18,251 bases of DNA from Coriobacteriaceae bacterium. Lineage in GTDB: Bacteria; Actinomycetota; Coriobacteriia; Anaerosomatales; SLCP01. The position numbers and the translations under genes were made by a program. Under the pieces are notes generated by a model. It saw nothing but the letters and a program-made list of their open reading frames with translations, did no database searches and was not told the DNA's origin. Of this stretch, positions 7,917-14,356 are shown one piece after another (positions within the stretch are counted from its first letter, which is position 1; each line of letters starts with the position of its first letter). The DNA is taken from NCBI GenBank assembly GCA_003563465.1, contig PWVH01000028.1, positions 1 through 18,251 of the forward strand, read 5' to 3'.

Positions 7917-9391
7917 CCCTGCGCATGCGAGAGATGAGTGCTGCCGATATCGACGCCATATTGGCAATCGAGCACGCGTCTTTCGTCTCGCCTTGGTCGC
8001 GCGGCATGTTCGAGCGAGAGGTCGAGGGCGAGAATCGCATCTGGCTGGTGGCAGAGAATCCCGCGGGCGTACTGGTGGGCTACGGTGGCGTCATGATCAT
8101 CGACGACGAGGCACACTTGATGAACCTCGCGGTAGCCGAAGAGAGCCGGTCTGGCGGAACCGGCCGAGCGATTCTCGGCGAGCTCGAACGGCTTGCGGCG
8201 ACTGCAGGCGCCCAACGCATAACGTTGGAGGTGCGTGCTGACAACGAATTGGCGCTGGCCTTCTACAGTCGCGAAGGGATGAATGTCATAGGGCGACGGC
8301 CCGGATACTACGAAGAAGGACAGGACGCGCTCATAATGCTAGGCGAGCTGCCGGGGCGGCAACAAGTCGCAACGAGTACGGGAACCGAACTTGTCCTTGC
8401 TATAGAGACTTCATGCGATGAGACGGCTGCAGCCGTGATGCGTGGCGGCATCGAATTGCTGTCGAGCGTGATTGCGAGCCAGGTGGACTTTCATGCTCGG
8501 TTCGGGGGCGTGGTGCCGGAGATAGCTTCGCGCAAGCACACCGAGGCTATCGTCGCGGTCGTCTCCGAGGCGCTTACACAGGCGCAGGTAGGCTTTCGCG
8601 ACCTTGACGCACTGGCGGTCACCCGCGGGCCTGGGTTGATCGGGGCACTCGTGGTCGGCATGGCGTATGCGAAGGGGCTTTCGTTTGCAACCGGGCTACC
8701 CTTGGCGGGTGTCAACCATCTCGAGGGGCACATCTTCGCTAACGTTCTTGCAGACCCTGCGATCGAGCCGCCTCTCGTGGCGCTAGTGGTTTCGGGGGGT
8801 CATACATCACTGGTCTACATTCCCAGATGGGGAGTGTATGAGACTCTGGGAGAGACCCTTGACGATGCTGCCGGCGAGGCCTTCGACAAAGTCGCGAAGG
8901 TTCTAGGCCTCGGGTATCCTGGCGGGCCGATTCTCTCTCGACTGGCCGAGGAAGGCGACCCTAGTGCCATAGCTTTCCCGCGTGCCATGATGCGTTCTGG
9001 CGACTACAGGTTCTCTCTTTCGGGTCTTAAGACGGCCGTCATCAACCACGTCAGGCACGAGCGCGAGGCGGGGCGGATAGTCGACCTGCCCGATGTGGCG
9101 GCATCCTTCCAGGCTGCCGTCGTCGATGTGCAGGTCGCCAAGACGGTCCAAGCGGCCTGCGAATATGGAGTGCGTACGGTATGTCTGGCAGGAGGGGTAG
9201 CCGCGAATCCCTCGTTGCGTCAAGCGCTTGCCGAAGCCCTTACCACACACGGCATAACGCTGTCGGTTCCTCCGGCCGGACTGTGCACCGACAACGCGGC
9301 GATGATAGCGGCGGCGGGTACCTGGAGGTTGCGAAGAGGCGATTTGCTCGAGTTGGATGCAGAGGCTGTCGCCGATCTGCGGCTTGGCTGA
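7913..9391 (+). CDS. tsaD: Fusion of RimI-type N-acetyltransferase and TsaD t6A transferase
   Basis: One 492-residue frame carries two enzymes. Residues 1 to about 148 are a GNAT domain like RimI, which acetylates the N-terminal alanine of ribosomal protein S18. It has the acetyl-CoA loop RSGGTG (79-84), LEVRADNELALAFY with Glu106 and Tyr118 at the positions of the RimI catalytic pair, and RRPGYY. Residues about 159-492 are TsaD, which transfers the threonylcarbamoyl group to A37 of tRNA. Here LAIETSCDE is at 162-170, SRKHTE at 206-211, metal ligands H269 and H273 in NHLEGHI, VSGGHT at 293-298, CLAGGVAANP at 424-433 and D460 in CTDNAAM. The linker of about 10 residues contains no stop or frameshift. 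GTG 7913 overlaps the tsaB stop, with GAGGAGG (7896-7902) upstream. Both halves look intact. Confidence 0.95.
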   Translation: MTLRMREMSAADIDAILAIEHASFVSPWSRGMFEREVEGENRIWLVAENPAGVLVGYGGVMIIDDEAHLMNLAVAEESRSGGTGRAILGELERLAATAGAQRITLEVRADNELALAFYSREGMNVIGRRPGYYEEGQDALIMLGELPGRQQVATSTGTELVLAIETSCDETAAAVMRGGIELLSSVIASQVDFHARFGGVVPEIASRKHTEAIVAVVSEALTQAQVGFRDLDALAVTRGPGLIGALVVGMAYAKGLSFATGLPLAGVNHLEGHIFANVLADPAIEPPLVALVVSGGHTSLVYIPRWGVYETLGETLDDAAGEAFDKVAKVLGLGYPGGPILSRLAEEGDPSAIAFPRAMMRSGDYRFSLSGLKTAVINHVRHEREAGRIVDLPDVAASFQAAVVDVQVAKTVQAACEYGVRTVCLAGGVAANPSLRQALAEALTTHGITLSVPPAGLCTDNAAMIAAAGTWRLRRGDLLELDAEAVADLRLG

Positions 9392-9510
9392 TTCAGGGGG
9401 TTCTCGGGCATCGGGTGCTCTGACACGCTGTCTCGTCCACGATACCGAGCAACGAAGACCATTTGAGTGAGATACGCTCAACCTTCGGGAGAAATACCTG
9501 TTGAAAAGGG

Positions 9511-9539
9511 TTGAAGTGTCCATCGGCGCATACTAGAAT
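9511..9539 (+). promoter_or_regulatory. Sigma-70-type promoter of groESL
   Basis: TTGAAG (9511-9516) and TAGAAT (9534-9539) are separated by exactly 17 bp. The predicted start of transcription, around 9546, falls beside the CIRCE element, the usual geometry for HrcA repression. Confidence 0.8.
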
Positions 9540-9548
9540 CCGAAGCTG

Positions 9549-9575
9549 TTAGCACTCTGATGTTGTGAGTGCTAG
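9549..9575 (+). promoter_or_regulatory. CIRCE operator (HrcA binding site)
   Basis: TTAGCACTC (9549-9557), a 9-bp spacer, then GAGTGCTAG (9567-9575). The consensus is TTAGCACTC-N9-GAGTGCTAA, so only the last base differs. Known biology: HrcA binds here and releases on heat shock, with HrcA folding helped by GroEL. An hrcA gene is not in the window. Confidence 0.95.
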
Positions 9576-9703
9576 CAGATGCGGGTTCCGGCTGCGAACG
9601 GGTAAGTACTCGATTGCGGTGCGTGCCGCAGATGATTGCGGGCGATTCGAGTCCGCAAAGAGGGGTCAGTGTAGGTTCGGTACCGAAGTCAGGAGGGCAG
9701 CAG

Positions 9704-9991
9704 ATGAAGCTCAAGCCGCTGGGCGACCGCGTGGTCGTCAAAGCCGCCGAGGCCGAGGAGCAGACCAAGAGCGGTCTGCTCATCCCAGACACAGCCAAGG
9801 AGAAGCCTCAGAAGGGCAGTGTCATCGCTGTAGGCGAAGGACGCTTCGAGGATGGCGCGCGCGTTCCGCTCGACGTCAAGGAGGGCGACACCATCATCTA
9901 CAGCAAGTACGGTGGCACGGAAATCAAGCTAGACGGTGAGGAGTACATGATCCTCTCCGAGCGTGACATCCTCGCCGTCGTCGAGGACTAG
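9704..9991 (+). CDS. groES: Co-chaperonin GroES
   Basis: GroES is the heptameric lid of the GroEL chamber. The 95-residue protein has the normal length. It begins MKLKPLGDRVVVK and contains the mobile-loop region EQTKSGLLIPDTAKEKPQKG (residues 19-38). It continues with GSVIAVGEG and ends with KLDGEEYMILSERDILAVVE. ATG 9704 is chosen because AGGAGG (9691-9696) precedes it; the same frame is open upstream to 9569 but that part is leader. groEL follows after 36 bp. Expression is expected to be heat-inducible through the CIRCE site in the leader. Confidence 0.98.
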   Translation: MKLKPLGDRVVVKAAEAEEQTKSGLLIPDTAKEKPQKGSVIAVGEGRFEDGARVPLDVKEGDTIIYSKYGGTEIKLDGEEYMILSERDILAVVED

Positions 9992-10027
9992 ACGTTCATT
10001 CGATTCGTGAAGGAGGAGATACCTTAG

Positions 10028-11665
10028 ATGAGTAAGGAGATCCGGTTCGACGAGGAGGCACGTCGCGGGCTGGAGGCTGGCGTCAACAAGCTGGCTGACG
10101 CGGTTAGGGTGACCTTGGGCCCTAAAGGCCGCTACGTGGTCCTCGACAAGAAGTTCGGTGCGCCGACCATCACCAACGACGGTGTGACCATCGCCAAGGA
10201 GATCGAGCTGGAGGATGCTCTCGAGAACATGGGCGCCCAGCTAGTGAAAGAGGTCGCTACCAAGACGAACGATGTTGCTGGCGACGGCACTACTACTGCG
10301 ACCCTGCTTGCGCAGATAGTGGTTCGTGAGGGACTGCGAAACGTTACGGCGGGCGCGAATCCTCTCGCTATCAAGCGTGGAATCGAGAAGAGCGTCGAGG
10401 TTATCGTCGATGCGATCAAAGAGAACGCCAAAGACATCGAGGACAAAGAGGAGATCGCTCATGTCGGAGCCATCTCAGCAGCCGACGAGCTCATCGGCAG
10501 CAAGATCGCCGAAGCCATGGAGGTCGTTGGCAAAGACGGCGTAATAACCGTCGAGGAATCCCAGACCTTCGGTATCGAGATCGAGACCGTTGAAGGCCTC
10601 CAGTTCGACAAGGGCTACATCTCGCCGTACATGATCACGGATGCCGACCGCATGGAGGCTGTTCTCAACGATCCGCTCATCTTGATTGCGAATCAGAAGA
10701 TAGGCTCCGTTCAGGATCTTCTTCCGGTTCTCGAAAAGGTCATGCAGGCGGGCAAGCAGATGCTGATAATCGCCGAAGACGTCGAGGGTGAGGCCCTGGC
10801 GACTCTGGTCGTCAACAAACTGCGTGGCACTTTCACGTGCGTCGCCGTCAAGGCTCCAGGCTTCGGGGATCGCCGCAAGCGAATGCTCGAAGACATCGCG
10901 ATCGTCACAGGCGGCAGGGTGATCTCCGAGGAACTCGGCATGAAGCTCGAAAGTGCGACGCTGGATATGCTCGGCAGCGCCAAGACCGTGAAGATTACCA
11001 AGGAAGACACGACGATCATCGACGGTGCGGGTTCGGAAGTCGACATCAAGGCCCGCATCAATCAGATAAAGGCCGAGATAGAGCAGTCTGACTCGGATTT
11101 CGATCGGGAGAAGCTGCAGGAGCGTCTCGCCAAGCTCGCCGGCGGTGTTGCCGTCATCAAAGTAGGTGCCGCCACCGAAGTCGAGCTCAAGGAGAAGAAG
11201 CATCGCATCGAGGATGCCCTTCAGGCGACCCGCGCTGCCGTCGAAGAGGGTATTGTCGCCGGCGGTGGCGTCGTCTTGCTGGATGCCAGCCCCGCGCTTG
11301 ATGCTCTTGAGCTCGACGAAGACGAGATGATCGGTGTCAAGATCATCCGCAAGGCCCTTGAGGAGCCTCTCAAGACGATCGCCAGCAATGCCGGATTCGA
11401 GGGCTCGGTCGTGGTCGAGAGGATTCGCGAAATGGACAAGGGGATGGGCCTGAATGCCGCGACTGGCGAGTACGGTGACCTCATGGCCATGGGTATCATC
11501 GATCCTGTCAAAGTGACGCGTTCGGCGTTGCAGAACGCCGCTTCGATCTCGGCGTTGATTCTGATCACCGAGACCACTATCAACGACCTTCCTGAGAAGG
11601 AAGATGCTGCAGCCGCAATGGCGGGCATGGGCGGCGGCATGGGCGGCGGCATGGGGATGATGTAG
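10028..11665 (+). CDS. groEL: Chaperonin GroEL (60 kDa)
   Basis: GroEL forms the double-ring ATP-driven folding chamber that works with GroES. The 545-residue length is standard. The equatorial domain shows VTLGPKGRYVVL and the nucleotide-binding GDGTTT at residues 85-90. The apical domain includes GYISPYMITD and LIIAEDVEGEALATLVVNK, with APGFGDRRK after it. EEGIVAGGG lies in the returning intermediate and equatorial part. The C-terminus is a Gly-Met repeat ending MGGGMGGGMGMM. That tail marks a canonical general chaperonin rather than a His-rich actinobacterial GroEL1 paralogue. AAGGAGGAG (10010-10018) gives a strong ribosome site. A hairpin terminator follows the stop by 29 bp. Confidence 0.99.
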   Translation: MSKEIRFDEEARRGLEAGVNKLADAVRVTLGPKGRYVVLDKKFGAPTITNDGVTIAKEIELEDALENMGAQLVKEVATKTNDVAGDGTTTATLLAQIVVREGLRNVTAGANPLAIKRGIEKSVEVIVDAIKENAKDIEDKEEIAHVGAISAADELIGSKIAEAMEVVGKDGVITVEESQTFGIEIETVEGLQFDKGYISPYMITDADRMEAVLNDPLILIANQKIGSVQDLLPVLEKVMQAGKQMLIIAEDVEGEALATLVVNKLRGTFTCVAVKAPGFGDRRKRMLEDIAIVTGGRVISEELGMKLESATLDMLGSAKTVKITKEDTTIIDGAGSEVDIKARINQIKAEIEQSDSDFDREKLQERLAKLAGGVAVIKVGAATEVELKEKKHRIEDALQATRAAVEEGIVAGGGVVLLDASPALDALELDEDEMIGVKIIRKALEEPLKTIASNAGFEGSVVVERIREMDKGMGLNAATGEYGDLMAMGIIDPVKVTRSALQNAASISALILITETTINDLPEKEDAAAAMAGMGGGMGGGMGMM

Positions 11666-11694
11666 ATTCCCGTCGCCGGATCGACGCGTTGGAT

Positions 11695-11725
11695 GCTGAA
11701 GCCCCGGTTCTTCCGGGGCTTCAGC
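11695..11725 (+). terminator. Terminator hairpin after groEL
   Basis: A perfect 13-bp stem pairs GCTGAAGCCCCGG (11695-11707) with CCGGGGCTTCAGC (11713-11725) around the loop TTCTT, followed by the AT-rich TATTATG. The T-tract is weak. It sits between the convergent ends of groEL and the glycosyltransferase gene, so it could serve both, but the - strand side has no T-run. Confidence 0.8.
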
Positions 11726-11780
11726 TATTATGAGAAGCGTCTCGCGTTACTGTGATTGCCCCAGGCCGGCAATCTGGTAT

Positions 11781-12932
11781 CTAAGACGGTTCCAAGCGGC
11801 TCGTCACGAGCCGTCGGTAGTAACCGAGAAGCACTTCGGCCATCGCACGCACGTCGTAGCGTGTCGAGGCCTCCAGCGCGGCATCGGACATGCGTGTTCG
11901 CAGTTCGGTATCGGTGGCGAACTCTTCCATGCGTTCGGCGAACGCATCGGCATCCTCGGGGGTAAGGAAGCCAGTCAGCCCGTCTTCGACGATATCACCC
12001 ACGCCTGGCGATCGGACTCCTATCGCTGGCAGTCCGGCAGCGAAGGCCTCCATCACGACAAGCGGGTGTACCTCGGAGACAGACGCAGTCACGAAGACAT
12101 CCGCTGCGGCGAGATGATCGGGTACCTCCGCGTACGGAATCAGACCGGCGAAATGAACCCTGTCGCTCAAGCCCGCATCGCGCAGCGAATCCTCGGCCTC
12201 TTCACGGTGCGATCCCTCGCCCAGCACAAGCAGACATGCATCGGGGACGCCTTCGGCCGTCGCGATGAATGCCTCTACGAGCAGGTCGATGTTCTTCTCG
12301 GCACCTACCCTTCCCAGGTAGCAGAACACGACAGCTCGATCGGGAAAGCCGTAGTCGGCACGGGTCTTCGGAGAAGCTGGGTTGCGGAACGGCTCGATGT
12401 CGATGCAGTTCGAGAGCAACACGGCATCTTTGCTCACCCCGAAATCCGCGAGCCATTGCTGGATGCCCGGAGAAGGAGCGATGAGAAGATCGATGTCTTG
12501 GGCGAAGTCGTGCAGGTAGTGCTTTATGTAGGCGTAGCGCATCTTCTTGGGCAAGAACCACGCGTACGCGTCGGAGTGCAGATCGTAGCGCGTGTGGTTG
12601 GTGAACACTATGGGCACGCCTGAGGACTTGCAGTGATCCAGTGCGACGCGTCCTGAGAGGAACGGGTGGTGCACGTGGGCGACATCGAGGGTGGGTATGA
12701 TACGTTTAGCCTGAGAACTGAGCACGAGTCCCATCTGCCATCCGGTGTCGCCCCATGGAATCGCGGGGGAGCGTACGACGTTGGACTCATCGTCGGCGTG
12801 ATTTGTGTTCCCGAATGTGAATACCCAAACCTCGTGCCCGAGTTCCTCGAATCGGCGCTTGTAGAGGCTGATGTAGTTCGTGACGCCGCTGACGTAGGGC
12901 TTGTACATGTCAGCGAACATGCCGATGCGCAA
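11781..12932 (-). CDS. Glycosyltransferase family 4 (GT-B fold)
   Basis: This protein transfers a sugar from a nucleotide-activated donor; the acceptor is unknown. With the TTG start it has 383 residues and opens MRIGMFADMYKPYVSGVTNY, the usual start of GT4 enzymes. HVHHPF is near residue 88, GRVGAEKNIDLL (207-218) begins the donor-binding half, and the E-x7-E signature is Glu287 and Glu295 in SEVHPLVVMEAF. The first half resembles diacylglycerol glucosyltransferases and PimB-like enzymes, so a lipid acceptor is possible but unproven. There is no signal peptide or membrane segment. The start is TTG because AAGGAGG lies 5 nt before it; an upstream ATG at 13001 would add 23 residues that do not fit the family. 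It is the only - strand gene here. Confidence 0.88.
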   Translation of the reverse strand: MRIGMFADMYKPYVSGVTNYISLYKRRFEELGHEVWVFTFGNTNHADDESNVVRSPAIPWGDTGWQMGLVLSSQAKRIIPTLDVAHVHHPFLSGRVALDHCKSSGVPIVFTNHTRYDLHSDAYAWFLPKKMRYAYIKHYLHDFAQDIDLLIAPSPGIQQWLADFGVSKDAVLLSNCIDIEPFRNPASPKTRADYGFPDRAVVFCYLGRVGAEKNIDLLVEAFIATAEGVPDACLLVLGEGSHREEAEDSLRDAGLSDRVHFAGLIPYAEVPDHLAAADVFVTASVSEVHPLVVMEAFAAGLPAIGVRSPGVGDIVEDGLTGFLTPEDADAFAERMEEFATDTELRTRMSDAALEASTRYDVRAMAEVLLGYYRRLVTSRLEPS

Positions 12933-12937
12933 GGTGG

Positions 12938-12944
12938 CCTCCTT
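12938..12944 (-). promoter_or_regulatory. Ribosome binding site that fixes the TTG start of the glycosyltransferase
   Basis: On the - strand this reads AAGGAGG, 5 nt before TTG (12932-12930). The match to the anti-Shine-Dalgarno sequence is strong, and no comparable site precedes the in-frame ATG further upstream. Confidence 0.8.
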
Positions 12945-12964
12945 GCCGGTGACGAGCGAACATG

Positions 12965-12992
12965 TTGTCACGTAGAGTACGTACGGTATTCG
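12965..12992 (+). promoter_or_regulatory. Candidate promoter of ychF
   Basis: TTGTCA (12965-12970) and TATTCG (12987-12992) are separated by 16 bp. The -35 is good and the -10 poor. The distance to the GTG start would leave a leader of roughly 30 bases. Confidence 0.3.
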
Positions 12993-13001
12993 ACCTGACA
13001 A
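12974..13001 (-). promoter_or_regulatory. Candidate promoter of the glycosyltransferase gene
   Basis: On the - strand, TTGTCA (13001-12996) and TACTCT (12979-12974) are spaced 16 bp. The -35 is a five-of-six match, while the -10 is weak. It overlaps the candidate ychF promoter on the other strand. Confidence 0.35.
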
Positions 13002-13031
13002 GGCTAACAGTACCGGAGCGAGGAGTCACCA

Positions 13032-14099
13032 GTGGGGTTGTCCATCGGCATCGTCGGTCTGCCTAACGTCGGGAAGTCCACTCTCTTCACGGCCTTGACG
13101 CGCAGAAGTGTTCTCGTGGCCGAGTATCCGTTCGCTACGATCGAGCCCAACCTAGGCGTAGTGCCCGTTCCGGATCAGCGGCTGAGCCGGGTCGCTGAGA
13201 TAGCTCGTATCGACCATATCGTGCCCGCAACCGTCGAGTTCGTGGACATCGCTGGTCTCGTCGAAGGTGCCCACCAAGGCGAGGGACTCGGCAACCGTTT
13301 TCTTGCAAACATACGAGAGACCGATGCCATCTGTGAGGTGGTTCGCTACTTCCGGGCTCCCGACGCCGTTCGTCCTGGCGGCCCTTCGGATCCCGCGGAT
13401 GACGTGGAGACGATTCGGACCGAACTCGTCCTTGCCGATCTCGGCACGGTCCAGCGTGCGCTTTCCAGGCTCGAGAAAGAGGCGAAGCACGACAGGAGTC
13501 TCGAACCCAAGATTTCGGTAGTCCGGCGCATGGGGGAGTGGCTCGGGGAAGGCCAACGTGCGCAAGAGATGGAGACGACCGCAGAGGAGCGCTCGCTTCT
13601 CGAAGACCTGCACCTGCTCACGATGAAGCCGGTACTTCATGTAGCCAACGTCGACGAAGACCAGCTCCACGCCGAACTCGCACCGATCGACGGAGTCGAG
13701 CCGATTGCGATATGCGCGAAACTGGAGGCCGACCTTTCCGAACTCGAAGCAGATGAAGCCGTTGAGTATCTTCACGAGTTCGGGCTGGAGGAATCGGGGC
13801 TCGACAGATTGGTACGCGAGGCATATAGGCTGCTCGGCTTGCAGAGCTTCTTCACCACCACCGGCGAGAAAGAGGTGCGTGCGTGGACGGTTCGCGTCGG
13901 CACGAACGCACACGAGGCCGCTGGGCACATCCATAGCGATTTCGCGCGAGGCTTTGTCAAGGCCGAAGTGGTGTCTTTCGAGGACTACGACGCCCACGGT
14001 GGTGAGGCAGCAGCTCGTGCGGTGGGAAAGCTCAGGGTCGAAGGCAAGGAGTACATCCTGCGCGATGGCGACGTCGTTCACTTCCGCTTCAACGTCTAG
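13032..14099 (+). CDS. ychF: Redox-responsive ATPase/GTPase YchF (OLA1 family)
   Basis: YchF is a conserved ribosome-associated P-loop NTPase of the Obg superfamily that prefers ATP and is linked to translation and stress control. The 355-residue protein begins MGLSIGIVGLPNVGKSTLFT, with the P-loop at residues 9-17. EYPFATIEPNLGVV follows, then the G3 motif DIAGL at 72-76. The G4 position reads NVDE (206-209) instead of NKxD, the family feature that goes with ATP use. The C-terminal TGS domain (about 270-355) includes FFTTTGEKEVRAW and ends YILRDGDVVHFRFNV. GTG 13032 has GAGGAG (13020-13025) upstream. The gene looks monocistronic, flanked by a divergent gene on the left and the guaB3 leader on the right. 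Confidence 0.97.
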   Translation: MGLSIGIVGLPNVGKSTLFTALTRRSVLVAEYPFATIEPNLGVVPVPDQRLSRVAEIARIDHIVPATVEFVDIAGLVEGAHQGEGLGNRFLANIRETDAICEVVRYFRAPDAVRPGGPSDPADDVETIRTELVLADLGTVQRALSRLEKEAKHDRSLEPKISVVRRMGEWLGEGQRAQEMETTAEERSLLEDLHLLTMKPVLHVANVDEDQLHAELAPIDGVEPIAICAKLEADLSELEADEAVEYLHEFGLEESGLDRLVREAYRLLGLQSFFTTTGEKEVRAWTVRVGTNAHEAAGHIHSDFARGFVKAEVVSFEDYDAHGGEAAARAVGKLRVEGKEYILRDGDVVHFRFNV

Positions 14100-14150
14100 G
14101 TGTCTTGGAGCTCAAGCTCACACGGAGGGCTTTTCGGCGTTCGCAAAGCA

Positions 14151-14176
14151 GCGGTTCACGCCATGGGCCAAACCGC
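14151..14176 (+). promoter_or_regulatory. Operator-like dyad overlapping the guaB3 promoter
   Basis: GCGGTT (14151-14156) and AACCGC (14171-14176) flank the palindrome CCATGG (14161-14166). All three share one centre at 14163.5, with 4-nt unpaired gaps on each side. The dyad covers the -35 and most of the spacer. No regulator is recognised; binding is inferred from symmetry and position. Confidence 0.4.
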
Positions 14177-14183
14177 CTAGAAT
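14155..14183 (+). promoter_or_regulatory. Candidate promoter of guaB3
   Basis: TTCACG (14155-14160) and TAGAAT (14178-14183) are 17 bp apart. The -10 is identical to that of groESL, and the -35 matches the consensus at four of six bases. It would give a leader of about 165 bases. Confidence 0.5.
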
Positions 14184-14238
14184 ACTAAAGACCGAGTGCG
14201 GCGGACCGTCGCCGTGAACGAAGGACACAACCCTCTTC

Positions 14239-14290
14239 AGACCAGGCCGTGCGCTCGCAAGGGCTTCTCGGGTGCACGAACGCCTGGTCT
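14239..14290 (+). promoter_or_regulatory. Long hairpin in the guaB3 leader
   Basis: AGACCAGGC (14239-14247) pairs with GCCTGGTCT (14282-14290). Inside, CGTGC (14248-14252) pairs with GCACG (14274-14278), with only an AAC bulge on the right side. This gives 14 perfect pairs around a 21-nt loop. No T-tract follows, so it is not a simple terminator. Confidence 0.6.
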
Positions 14291-14356
14291 CGCATCTTAA
14301 GACGGTTGACAAGCGGCCCTTCGGGGCGAGATGGACACAGGGAGGCAGCGCGAGAC

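Larger units (their letters stand above)
9392..9703 (+). other. Gene-free stretch: regulatory region and leader of groESL
   Basis: These 312 bases hold no gene. After tsaD there is an imperfect hairpin, TTGAGTG (9463-9469) with CGCTCAA (9475-9481), lacking a T-tract. A sigma-70-like promoter and CIRCE follow, then a leader of about 155 bases. In the leader, TGCGG and CCGCA segments alternate (9615-9658), and the 12-bp palindrome TTCGGTACCGAA (9676-9687) stands just before the ribosome site AGGAGG (9691-9696). Confidence 0.8.
14100..14356 (+). other. Structured promoter and leader region of the guaB3-guaA-aro operon
   Basis: These 257 bases contain no convincing gene. From left to right they hold a weak GAGC/GCTC hairpin after ychF, a promoter-like pair overlapped by an operator-like dyad (14151-14176), a small CGGCG/CGCCG hairpin near 14200, a long hairpin (14239-14290), an 8-bp palindrome TCTTAAGA (14295-14302) and a UUCG-capped GCCC/GGGC hairpin (14316-14327). 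The ribosome site GGGAGG (14340-14345) follows. I do not recognise a known riboswitch. Confidence 0.7.

Noticed and set aside
11730..12623. A 297-codon open frame on the + strand opposite the glycosyltransferase
   Set aside because: The - strand frame has complete GT4 motifs and a strong ribosome site; this one has neither, and it begins within bases just after the terminator.
13152..14081. A 309-codon open frame on the - strand inside ychF
   Set aside because: It mirrors the codons of ychF, which is intact with all motifs. The same reasoning removes the long antisense frames within groEL, guaA and aroF.
14239..14290. Rho-independent terminator after ychF
   Set aside because: The hairpin is stable, but no T-tract follows and it lies downstream of the candidate guaB3 promoter, so a leader element is more likely.
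14306..14311. TTGACA as a second promoter for guaB3
   Set aside because: The -35 is perfect, but the expected -10 position reads as GC-rich sequence with no TATAAT-like hexamer.
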